A stretch of DNA of 64,000 nt from Caprella mutica (taxonomy: Eukaryota > Arthropoda > Malacostraca > Amphipoda > Caprellidae). Location: assembly GCA_947561585.1 (NCBI GenBank), contig CANNZV010000115.1, forward strand, positions 62,001-126,000, given 5' to 3'. The first letter of the stretch is position 1; each line of letters begins with the position of its first letter. Shown here piece by piece: positions 47,242-58,125 of this stretch. The position numbers and the translations under genes were made by a program. Under the pieces are notes generated by a model. That model saw only the letters and a list, made by a program, of their open reading frames with translations. It was not told where the DNA came from and made no database searches.

Positions 47242-48547
47242 TTCTGACTGTATTTTACCATTAATTAATGTCATTTCGTTGGAACATTCCAGACCCACAT
47301 ATTACTGGCCAATCTATAGTCCTGAAAATTATTTAGTTATTTTATTATTGGTCAGGTTCACGAACGTCATAGAATTAAGTAGTTTCGGATTTGAAGCAAA
47401 CGGAATTAGCTTTTCTATGTATATTTAATCATAAATAGAAACTCTGAGTTCATAGATAATACACACTGTTAGTTAATTTACACACCTAATTATCTGAGTG
47501 AAAAATGTTTCATTAAATTTATGACCTCAGTACAAAATAAATTTAGCAAAATCCTCAAAATAATCATTGTATCTTTTTTAGACATAAATGTGTGGACACA
47601 AATTACAAAGCAACATACTTTATACACTTTAGTATTAAAATAAAATTCTTGCAGTTAAGAAGTATGTTGGATTATTATCTTTCCATTATTTATTTAATTA
47701 TGAAATGACAGGTTTGTACAATGCATTTTTGTGATTCTCTGCCATCATAAAAATCTTTACAAGTCGTGCTTCAGAACAATAATTCTCCTTGTAATAATTT
47801 CTCGGTTGCCAGTTTGCCTCAATCTGTTGAGGTTTTCTTTGGTTCTTTTGTAGTTTTATTAACTGATCCTTTGAGTCATTCAGACCGAGGTAATAACACC
47901 TTTATTATCTAAATTAAACTAATCAAAGCTTTCAAAGACCAGGTAAAGATCTTTGTTGCTGGAGAGGCGGCATTTATGAATATATCTCTTTTGTAGTCTC
48001 CGTGTAATTAAAACACAATAAATTGAGTTAATTTTTTTATTTGAAGAAATGAAGTTGCCAAAATTTATATAATAATATCACCATTGTTTCGACTAATCGA
48101 TATGTTATTTACGAAAATGAAAATAAGATTGAATGCTTAACGTTTTTATTACCAATAAATATAGGAAAAAATAACATTTTCATAGTGATAATTAACGAGC
48201 CAAAAAATACTTGAATTATTTGATTTAAAAAAACAAAAATTCGACAGTTAGGTTCTATTAAAGGGAAACAATCACCATCAAATTGAAAAAAATATTAGTG
48301 ACATTTACTCTGTTTTATTGTAAATTAGAAAAAATCTAAAGACCCTGTAAACTTATTTCCGAAATTTATTTCCATTGCAGTTGAAGGCATAATATTACCA
48401 TGACACGTAATCTGCACCATTACGTGTCATTAAAAAATATTATCAAAAATGAAACCTGTAATAATATATCAACATTAATTTGGAAAAAATCATTTCGGCA
48501 TATATAAGATGTACAGTTTGTATTGACCGCTAAAAGAAACATTTACG
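47242..48547. other. AT-rich DNA with one small perfect hairpin
   Basis: ATGACACGTAAT and its exact complement flank a 7-nt loop at 48,400-48,430. No gene is seen, and there is no copy of the 180-bp module next to the 59-bp array on this side. Confidence 0.5.
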
Positions 48548-49670
48548 AGTCAATTGAGTCAAATGAATACACTAGAGGAGAAGGCGTGACTCTCTGTCTC
48601 ATCATGAGTCAATTGAGTCAAATGAATACATTAAAGGAGAAGGCGTGACTCTCTGTCTCATCATGAGTCAATTGAGACAAATGAATACACTAGAGGAGAA
48701 GGCGTGACTCTCTGTCTCATCATGAGTCAATTGAGTCAAATGAATACATTAAAGGAGAGGGCGTGACTCTCTGTCTCATCATGAGTCAATTGAGTCAAAT
48801 GAATACATTAGAGGAGAAGGCGTGACTCTCTGTCTCATCATGAGTCAATTGAGTCAAATGAATACATTAGAGGAGAAGGCGTGACTCTCTGTCTCATCAT
48901 GAGTCAATTGAGTCAAATGAATACATTAGAGGAGAAGGCGTGACTCTCCGTCTCATCATGAGTCAATTGAGTCAAATGAATACATTAGAGGAGAAGGCGT
49001 GACTCTCTGTCTCATCATGAGTCAATTGAGTCAAATGAATACATTAGAGGAGAAGGCGTGACTCTCCGTCTCATCATGAGTCAATTGAGTCAAATGAATA
49101 CATTAGAGGAGAAGGCGTGACTCTCTGTCTCATCGTGAGTCAATTGAGTCAAATGAATACATTAGAGGAGAAGGCGTGACTCTCCGTCTCATCATGAGTC
49201 AATTGAAACAAATGAATACATTAGAGGAGAAGGCGTGACTCTCTGTCTCATCATGAGTCAATTGAGTCAAATGAATACATTAGAGGAGAAGGCGTGACTC
49301 TCTGTCTCATCATGAGTCAATTGAGTCAAATGAATACATTAGAGGAGAAGGCGTGACTCTCCGTCTCATCATGAGTCAATTGAGTCAAATGAATACATTA
49401 AAGGAGAAGGCGTGACTCTCTGTCTCATCATGAGTCAATTGAGTCAAATGAATACATTAAAGGAGAAGGCGTGACTCTCTGTCTCATCATGAGTCAATTG
49501 AGTCAAATGAATACATTAGAGGAGAAGGCGTGACTCTCTGTCTCATAATGAGTCAATTGAGTCAAATGAATACATTAAAGGAGAAGGCGTGACTCTCTGT
49601 CTCATCATGAGTCAATTGAGTCAAATGAATACATTAGAGGAGAAGGCGTGACTCTCTGTCTCATCATGAG
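48548..49670 (+). repeat. 59-bp minisatellite, about 19 copies (right)
   Basis: Units contain GAGTCAATTGAGTCAAATGA, ATACATTAGAGGAGAAGGCG and TGACTCTCTGTCTCATCAT. Variants are few (TTAAAG/TTAGAG, TCCGTCTC/TCTGTCTC). The array runs directly into the arm at 49,661 via CATCATGAGTCAGCATATT. Each unit has two TGAGTCA (AP-1-type) heptamers. Confidence 0.97.
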
Positions 49671-49908
49671 TCAGCATATTTGCTAACCAATTTGTCACCT
49701 AACCCCAATTGTAATATTAAAGGCATCAATGCAAACTATTAATCTGAAGTCTCTTTGGTTTGTAACCATTGGAGATGTGTGAAATTGTGAAATTTTACAC
49801 TAGGGAGAGGTGACTGGTCAGAACAGCTGATGGGGAAAAGGGAGGAAGAAGGAAGGAAGTTATTCAGTGTATGATCAATTTATGAAAGAGAATTGAATTA
49901 AATATATA
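49661..49908 (+). repeat. Arm sequence, copy 3 (right-end orientation)
   Basis: Matches the reverse complement of 31,408-31,660 over its whole length and 10,711-10,871 over the inner part. The outermost shared word is TAAATATATATTT near 49,905. With the 31.4-kb arm it brackets about 18.5 kb. Confidence 0.88.
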
Positions 49909-49986
49909 TTTATTACTCTTTATGAATCACATAACACAATAAGCATATTGAGTCCACAGCACAATTAAGCGTGCCCCAAAAATAAA

Positions 49987-51162
49987 TACAGCACCAATAT
50001 TTTCAGAGCTATTATCATCTATTGCCATGGTGTGCGCTTTTAATATTTTGGCTACATTAATTTTCAAGCATTTATTCCAGATATTTTAGATTTTACCTTT
50101 AATTGAAGGTTAGGTGTGACCAGATTGCTGTCCGTAAGAACGCTGCCTTTAACATTAAACACTATCGTCAAACTGGCTTAAGATTTGACGCAAAACGGTT
50201 TGTAACGACAGGAAGCAACCAACACAGTCAGGTAGCAGTTTCCTGTAAATCAGTTCTAGGAAGAAAGCGGCCAATTCGCATAAAATTTTAAAGTGAAGAA
50301 GTGAATTGATTGAAATATGAAAAGAATTGACAGAAAAATGCAAAGCAGATGGATCTATCCAAATCTTTAAAGCAGAGGTTAATGAAGGAGAACCTAACTT
50401 TAGGAAAAAGTCTAGATAACTAACTCCAGAGATCATTATGAAGAAGCAGCTAGACAAAGGCAAGCTGATATGTTGCCAGAGTTCAAGTGATTTGAAGGAA
50501 CGGTGCATATTTCTCACCATTAGTAAGAATGATTGAGTTCATGCCCGCAGCTCTGGAGACGTTTTATCCATAAAGGATAAGAGACATTTGAGACACGAAA
50601 AGCCTTCTTCCGTTATGATATGGACTGCTGTTGCTTTGGATGGATCTCCTATGATCGTTATCAATGAAAAAATCAAAGCCAGTACTGTCTTATTTTTTTC
50701 TGAATATGTTGTAGGAAACGTCCTCCCTTGGCTTTATGAATCCTTTGGAATCAATTTCATCTTGACGAGCGCCATTCATAGCAGAGAATGTGACTAAAAA
50801 GTCGTGCAAAGACAACTTCGAAGACTTATGAAAAAAAGACAAATTGGGCATCCCAAAGTCCTGACATCAATTTCATTGACTTCGCAATAGGTTCATTGAC
50901 GTTTTTACTTATTCCTACCCTAATCTGGACTCTTTGAAGGTAGCCATATTCGTTATAATTGGGCTAAGTTGGACGAAGAAGTAGTGCAATATTCTTGCAT
51001 TTCATTAACCATCTTTATTCAGAAGATAATCAATCAAACGGCAGTTATTTTGTAATTAGGTATGATACTTCTGAATATACTCCGTCTAGCATTTTCTTGT
51101 ATAACATTCTATTTTTTTACATTCTATTTTCCTACTAATAAATAATATTGGATCACCCTGTA
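49987..51162 (+). mobile_element. Decayed Tc1/mariner element, second family
   Basis: The right end is GATCACCCTGTA (to 51,162). A weak left counterpart, TACAGCACCAATATTTT, starts at 49,987. The 1.18-kb length suits a single-gene element. The sequences just outside both ends (about 49,915-49,985 and 51,163-51,270) are degenerate repeats of a CACAGAACACAATATGC...GGGTCCAC-like unit, suggesting insertion into an older minisatellite. Confidence 0.6.
50105..51090 (+). pseudogene. Tc1/mariner-like transposase, inactivated
   Basis: Plus-strand fragments in order are CKSVLGRKRPIRI (the GRxR linker between the HTH subdomains), KPSSVMIWTAVALDG (the conserved SVMVW...G block, near 50,605-50,645), NEKIKASTVLFFSEYV, VLPWLYESFG (near 50,730), FILTSAIHS (where the family has QxDxAxxH; the Asp is lost) and LGIPKS (near 50,850, where the family has WPxxSPDLNP). 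Multiple stops and frame changes separate the blocks, so it is non-functional. Identification rests on motif order known for the IS630/Tc1/mariner superfamily. Confidence 0.7.
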
Positions 51163-51270
51163 TGGATCACAGAGCACAGTGAATATCGGGTCCACGGCTA
51201 TATATGAACATAATATGCATGGGATTCACAGCTCTCTGGACCACAGAACACAATATGCGTAGGGTCCACT

Positions 51271-52194
51271 TCATTCCTCAGTCCCTGCAACGTATCGGGT
51301 TTCTCACCCTTTGGTCATCACCTGCATTGCAACTACAAACTAATTCCTAACCACAAACCATATGCATGAAGAGTATTGGTTTGAAGTGAATAGAGGGAGA
51401 GTATTAGAGGGGTGAAGGTGAAGAACATTAAAGGCATTGGCACGTTAAATGGTGCCTATTTTCTGTTCTTTTTATCAAGAGTTTTAAGAATTTTTTTAAT
51501 TACAATATTACTCCATGAAAAAAAAAATTGAAAAAACTATAGAAAAATCTTTTAAAGCAAACTAAAGAAAATTAAATATTATGAAGCAATTGATATTTAA
51601 TCTATATTAATACAACAGATAATAGGTATATCACATAACATTTAGGTACGAAATACGGCACAGCATAGAAAAGAAGAACTATATAATGTATATTTTCTGA
51701 ATGGTGAACTTTGATTGGTATGGTAACTATTATGTAATTAATTTGCCAGATGTAATGAAAAACTAGTTAGAAATGTTTTAATTACAAAAGATTAGGAATG
51801 GTTTTTGCCATTAAATTTAATACATCTAACATTAATTATTTTATTTATCAGATCGATGTAAATTCTTATAATAGAGAAAATATAATAGATACCTATATAT
51901 TTACTACTGAATCTTAAATACATTATCGAATTTAGCAGAACAAGTCCTTTTCCTAGAAGAAGATTTACCGAAAATGGTGGAAGTTAGTCATACATAAACT
52001 CTTTTACTGAATATTGGGAAATTGTAATTGATTGAAAGAAAGAAAATCTCATCAATTAGTAGATTGAACAGATTTTTATTTAATAATAATAAATAATTAT
52101 TCAAGTTTTCGAACAAAATCATCAGCCAACAAGGTAACAGATTTAAAATTTCGTTTAAAATACTAATGAATTAGATAACGTGCACTCTGTAGAC
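51271..52194. other. AT-rich DNA, nothing recognised
   Basis: No gene, array or inverted pair is visible. Confidence 0.5.
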
Positions 52195-52686
52195 CGCATA
52201 CCTTTTCCGCCGCTTATACAAATGACCTTGATGATCAAATAATATTTGAGTTATAAATGACCTTGACCATTGACCCGTTTGCTCCCAGAATCTAATAAAC
52301 TGGTAACAGGATAATACCCAATCGTCCCACCAAGCTTCATGCAAGAGGGTTGAATACCTTTGAGTTTTTCAGGTATATGGCCTTGACCTTGACCTTGGAC
52401 TGGATTGCTGCCAAAATTATTCCAGATGATTCCTGGATATTGACCAATCGTCCCATCAAATTTCAGGCAATTTGGTTGGATACTTTTTGTCTTATTGAGG
52501 TATAAATGGCCTTGACCTTGATCTTTGAACTTTGACCCAATCGCTCCTAAAATCTAACAAAATGATTCCTGAATATTGACCAATCGTCAATTTGGTTGAA
52601 TTCCTTTTGAGTTTTGCTGATAACAAGATAATAAATAAATAGATGCCGTCTAATATCTAACCTTCCGCATTCAGCTAAGGTAATTA
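52195..52686 (+). repeat. Dispersed repeat with TGACCTTGACC subrepeats, copy 2
   Basis: Three diverged subunits of about 125 bp each run from a GGCCTTGACCTTGACC-like start through ATTCCTGGATATTGACCAAT and CAAATTTCAGGCAATTTGG to a TTGAGTT end. The tail ACCTTCCGC...AAGGTAATTA matches that of 34,955-35,340. No coding frame; class unknown. Confidence 0.65.
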
Positions 52687-52849
52687 AGCTAGGCTCATCA
52701 TTTATATTCAAATATGATATATGCAATATTAATATGCAATCTGCATGTAGCTATTTTTATTATGTTATACAGTGTGAATTCGGTCTTTTTATAACTACTT
52801 TATGGTTTGATCTCAAATACATTATACACATATGCTCATATTATAAACG

Positions 52850-53300
52850 TATAATTACTTGCTCCACATCAAAGAGTATGGTTCACTATTCAAATTCCTG
52901 ATCCACCTCACCATTCCATTAGAAGTACTTATGAATATAATGGGGTGTTACCAAATTACTCAATCCCAATATTGCGACAAGTGGCGCCATTGAGCCAGAG
53001 TCTCTTGAGTGCCATAAAGACCGTGTCTCTCTCTCTCCAATCACCTAAAAGACCAAACAGTTCTCTCCGGAACTCCTTATCGCAACCCTTTAATTGCTGA
53101 TGAGGGCAGATTGGTCACAGTCAGTCACGTGACAGGACATGCCCAGGCCTCTCATTGGCTCATCAGGAACACGTGACCTCAAGTGACAACACGTGGATTG
53201 GTGAACATTTTCACTCCTCTTAATAGGGTAAGGTGTGCAGTTGCATATAAGGTATCCTTCACAATGTGCATGGAATCTTCCACAAGTGGGCATTGATGAA
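52850..53300 (-). repeat. Dispersed E-box/CCAAT-rich repeat, copy 3 (longest)
   Basis: The reverse complement matches copies 1 and 2 and contains both the 5' segment missing in copy 2 (ATATGCAACTGC) and the 3' segment missing in copy 1 (GTAACACCCCATTATATTC), making it the most complete copy. GTCACGTGAC is retained. A 96-codon minus-strand frame crossing it (53,090-53,380) is not conserved as a frame in the other copies and is not called. Confidence 0.82.
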
Positions 53301-53994
53301 GAAACTAGAGATACGATATCATAAAGGCATAAATCAATGCATAAATTACCAAAACGATTCATAATATTGTATAAAATCAATAGATTGATGATAATGATTC
53401 TAGTACCTAGGTAGTTTTTTCTCTGTTACTGCTCCACCATCTCAAAATATTTTATTTCAATTTAACTAGAAATCATAACCATGAATAATCAGTTTATTTA
53501 TTATATCCAACATAAAGAACAAACTTTTATAAGCTATTAACAAAATAACGTATTCGAGCTAAGACTATCATTATATTGGAATTAATTTTAAAATTTGCAA
53601 GAAGTGAACAAAGTTTCTTCATTACTGTGACGTCACTCTGAACTGAACAGAGAACAACTCTATCTGTGATTGGTTAGCTAAAGCAGTGTACCCACAGAGG
53701 TGAACTATATTCCTTTGCTATCATTTAGTGCCCAGTGGTTCGTAAGTTTGAGTTCCATAGATGTATTCATCGAACCCTTCGTAATTAAAAAAATGTACAC
53801 TTTTTTCGAAATCAGAACATTTGTATGTCTATAACGTATACTTAGTACACAATGCCCATTATTTGTATAAAATATCTCTGTGTTCATAATGCAAAACCAA
53901 AAATATGAATTTCCACAAATACCAAATAACGAAGAGGCCGAACTCCTGAAACTGACTCACCGAACCCTTGGGGTTCGATCAAACCGGTACACTA
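53301..53994. other. AT-rich DNA with a CRE and CCAAT motif
   Basis: TGACGTCA, a perfect CRE palindrome, lies at 53,627-53,634, and an inverted CCAAT (ATTGG) follows near 53,671. The 53,800-53,850 stretch (AAATCAGAACATTTGTATG) resembles hAT interior sequence near 61,920. No gene is recognised. Confidence 0.4.
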
Positions 53995-54205
53995 CAATTG
54001 GGCCCAGTCAATTAGCCACAAGACAATTGGGATCCAACAAACATTGGGCCCGCCGTCAATCAGGCCCCACACAATTGAGCCGAGTCTACTGTATTTACTT
54101 AATTGAAGACCATTGCAACTGTAAGAACTAGAGTTGTGACAATATGCTTTTTGCATAAAAATATTAACTTGAGTATATTTGAAATAATGAATATTCCTAC
54201 AAACA
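53995..54205 (+). mobile_element. CAATTGGGCCC-family MITE, one-ended fragment
   Basis: CAATTGGGCCC at 53,995 is followed by degenerate copies of the same unit, then TACTGTATTTACTTAATTGA, GTGACAATATGC and TTTTGCATAAAAATATT. These match the left end of the 59,601-62,657 element and the right end of 42,746-43,654. Homology ends near AATATTCCTAC (54,200); the other end is missing. The 83-codon frame across it is not called. Confidence 0.75.
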
Positions 54206-54764
54206 ACGGTCTGTCGATTCGATGAAACAATCCATCGATTCGAGATCCCAGGCAATCGAAAAGAAATCGAATCGATATACGTTTTTATAGGTATTCCTAA
54301 AATGAAAATAAATATTCTATCTATGAAAATTAGGTGTATCCACATTTCATGTTATTCAGCCTTTCTTTTCTGTTACGTATTCCGATTTATTTTACTTAGG
54401 TTGTAGCATTCATCATTTATATTAATCATTCATTTAAGAGAACAATTTTCTATTAACCCCATTTGAATACTAGACTAATTTCATAGTAATATTTCGTCAT
54501 AATTAGTTCCACTAATTTGTTCCAATAATACGTAAAACTTCCCAATAATTATGCTAGTTAACTCTACATTCATTCAGTTGTTTATTTGAATTAGTACATT
54601 GTCCCGCGCAAAAAATGGATATTCCCAAAACATTCTCGGAATATTCCCAAGGAATATTCCATGATGATCATTTTTCGATATTCAGGGAATGCAATTTTTT
54701 GACACTTCTATGGAATAATCCCATAAATAAGGGAAAATCTAGGGAATCACAGAGATGAATCACA
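54206..54764. other. AT-rich DNA with GGAATATTCC words
   Basis: The 54,625-54,760 part is rich in GGAATATTCC-like palindromic words that grade into the 46-bp array. No gene is seen. Confidence 0.4.
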
Positions 54765-55465
54765 ATGGAATAATGAAGGAATTCCTATGGAATGAGTAAT
54801 CCATAGATGGAGGGGATAATGAAGGAATTCCAATGGAATAAGACATCTAAAGTAAGAGGGAATATTGAAGGAATACCTATGGAATAATACATCTAAATGA
54901 GAAGGGAATATTGATGGAATACATATGGAATAGGACATCTAAAGGAAGAGGGAATATTGAAGGAATACCTATGGAATAATACATCTAAATGAGAAGGGAA
55001 TATTGATGGAATACATATGGAATAGGACATCTAAAGGAAGAGGGAATATTGAAGGAATACCTATGGAAAAAGACATCTAAAGGATGAGGGAATATTGAAG
55101 GAATACCTATGGAATAAGACATCTAAATGAGAAGGGAATATTAATGGAATACATATGGAATAGGACATCTAAAGGAAGAGGGAATATTGAAGGAATACCA
55201 ATGGAATAAGACATCTAAAGTAAGAGGGAATATTGAAGGAATACCTATGGAATAAGACAACTAAATGAGGAGGGCATATTGAAGGAAAACATATGGAATA
55301 AGACGTCTAAGCTAAGAGGGAATTTTGAAGGATTACCTATGGAATAAGACATCTAAAGGAAGAGGGAACATTGAAGGGATATCTTTTGAATGAGTCATCC
55401 AAAGAAAGAGAGAATATTGAAGAAGTACCAATGAAATAAGACATCCAAAAGAAGAGGGATCACTG
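54765..55465 (+). repeat. 46-bp minisatellite, about 15 copies
   Basis: Units contain GGAATATTGAAGGAATACCT, ATGGAATAAGACATCTAAAG and GAAGAG. For example, the interval between GACATCTAAAGG at 55,026 and the next unit at 55,072 is 46 bp. Copies decay towards both edges. A subtype with TTGATGGAATACATATGG alternates with the main type in 54,890-55,030. Confidence 0.93.
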
Positions 55466-58061
55466 GCCATGTATCACTATTCACTTGACAGCATAACTCA
55501 ACTGTCACATAGCTATACACCAAGAAGTTTAAGTTGAACAAATAACTGTATAAAAAATCTACGAATATTAACACTTTAATTACAGGACACATTACTTACA
55601 TCTAGGCATTTCCACAATTGTCCCTTTGTACTGGGATGAAATGAAAGAAACTAAACATACGTCAATCATTTTATTAAAATATCAAATAGTACATGATTTA
55701 GAAAGAGCATAATGTAATCAAGCACAAACTAATTCCTGGGCAACTTGTTTACATGTTATAGAGGCTCTATCTATATTCTATAAACTCTCAGTATTTTTCA
55801 CTAGATATTTCTTATTTATTCTATACCGCTATGGTTGTACTTTTCAATTGCAAAGTTTTCAATTTTTAGTTAAGAAAGGCTCACAGGTTTCATCTACCAT
55901 CACCTTCTCATTTTCCTCTTTCATCTGTTAATGCAGTCAACGCTCAACAGTGCTTTCATCTCTTTTTGCGAAATTGTTGACCACTGCAATCGATTGGTGG
56001 TAGCGTAATTTGCTATGAGCTACTTTCCTGTGTGACAACTAGTACAAAGTCTTTTGCATTTGGTTCTTTACTTTAACCCGGAGCAAATTTATTCAATCGA
56101 GCACTTAATTTTGTCATTATTCTTAAATTCATTGGTATTCTCGACTATGAAGTGAATCTAGTGGTGTCAGCGCAGCTATAGTTTTAGTGCACGCACTTCA
56201 TACTATATAGTACACACAACGAAATGAAGAGGACATGTCTCTAGATTTGTAACTACCATATTGCCAGAAACTGTGACAGTGGTACCTAAAAAGAAATAAA
56301 ATAATTAATTATCATCTATCAATAATCTGTATTCAATAAGTTAATCCATAAATCAAATAAAATCCTAAGTGATAAATTCAAATTTTAAAAGATGAAAAAG
56401 TAGATAGTAAAGGGAATACAGAATTAGATAAGGAAAAAGGTTTTGAGAAACCATATGGGTCAAAAAAGTAAAAAAAATCAAATTAAAGTAAAACAAGAAA
56501 GGGCTCATGAACAAAGAAAAGCTACTATGAACATTATTAACACTGAAAATCATTATTGACACTTTTAAAATTTTATTATTAAACTCTAGTCAGTTTAAGG
56601 ACAGGTCACTGAAGAAATAATTTTATGAAATTTTATATTTCACTTACAAAGTTTAACCTAGGTTATAGCTAAATATTCATAAACATTTCGTAATATAAAT
56701 TAACTTAGTGCACCCATTTACAATTAAAGTATAAACTGAGTATATATGAATAGAAATAGGCATACGAACTACAATAGTACGGTAAGTAGGGTCATGCAGG
56801 TAAATTGCAGCATTTTAATTTTTAATTGCATTGTAATTCTGAACCAAAATTCCATTAATATGTTGCATAGCTATCAAATGGAACGCAGTCCATGCTATAA
56901 TTTATTAATCTAAGTTTTTAACGTGTGTTTTGAATATATGTTAGTTAATGTGCCGCAATTTACATGCTTGACCCTAGAGTCTTATTCCGTTATCACCAGA
57001 TATCAATACTTAACTTTAAACCATAATTTAAAATTGTTGAGTGAGAACTGCTGTTGATAAAATATGAAACAATGGTGTACATTCGTTAAACATTTACAAT
57101 CACAATACTAACCTCTTTTTTCTTTAATTGACACTAATTTAACTACTATCTATTATAGCCCGTCTAAAACGTCTGAACTGCAGTGCTGCAAGGCGAAATC
57201 TAAATTGGATAAAATTATTTTGGGTACCTGATTCGCAACTTTTACTAGTTTCGGATTTCATAAAAACGAAATGAGTAATTTTTGTAGGTACTACTAATTT
57301 CTAATAGGGAGCCAGCATTTAATTTACTGATCCGAAACTCTATTCATTTAGAGCGATATTTTTTAATATACTTGGTTGTTTAGTATCTGCTTTAGAACAA
57401 AATGCCATATCGATGACTTTTACATTAGAAATGAACCATATAATATTACTGGTAAAAGTAAAGTAGAGATTCTTGAATGATTTGTAGCCTACGCCATCTT
57501 ATTTAGTATCATTCCATAAAGGAGTTAACTATTTAATTTATTGATAAATATTGAATCATTTCCTTATACCATTACTTATTCATACTTAAACTTTAATATT
57601 CAGTATGTTCGATTGATTCTTATTGCTACAATAGTAATAACTATTAAAGATAGTATTGTTAGCGTCAATATGGGTAGTCACCCTAAACATAGAAGTTGTA
57701 TCTTTAGGTTATGCAGCACTTTGTTATTTGATATTTAAGATTTACTCATTGTATTTATTCTGATAACTGTATGTTCTTTCACAGGTATCACTCCTGTACT
57801 GAAGTCAAATAAAACTACCAAAAATCCACTCGTCATTCAACTGTGTACAAATTGATTGAAGGAATTAAATTAGGCCAATAATAGAAACCTTCAAGGTATC
57901 TGTATTTCCTGTTATCCGGAGTTTGAGTTTCTTGGAGTTTCTGTAATCCTGATTTCTTTTATCCGCCCGGATATTTGTTATCAATTTTTTCTAGTCTTTA
58001 TTATCAATTTTGACCATGGAATTGGATCTTGTCTTATATAATTAAGCGTCTCAATTTTGTT
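55466..58061. other. AT-rich DNA, nothing recognised
   Basis: About 2.6 kb in which I can support no gene, array or transposon end; short AT-rich open frames lack recognisable domains. Confidence 0.5.
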
Positions 58062-58125
58062 GCACGAGACTCGGACTCATCCGCACGCGACCTCTGGTGA
58101 GTGAGTTTGGAGTGAGAAGATGTGG
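58062..58125 (-). repeat. tRNA-like (SINE-type) fragment, inverted copy
   Basis: The reverse complement shares CCAGAGGTCGCGTGCGGATG, AGTCTCGTGC and CATCTTCTC with 14,690-14,760. One substitution (GAGTCCGAGTC for GAGTTCGAGTC) falls in the B-box-like loop. No poly(A) or direct repeats were resolved. Confidence 0.35.
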
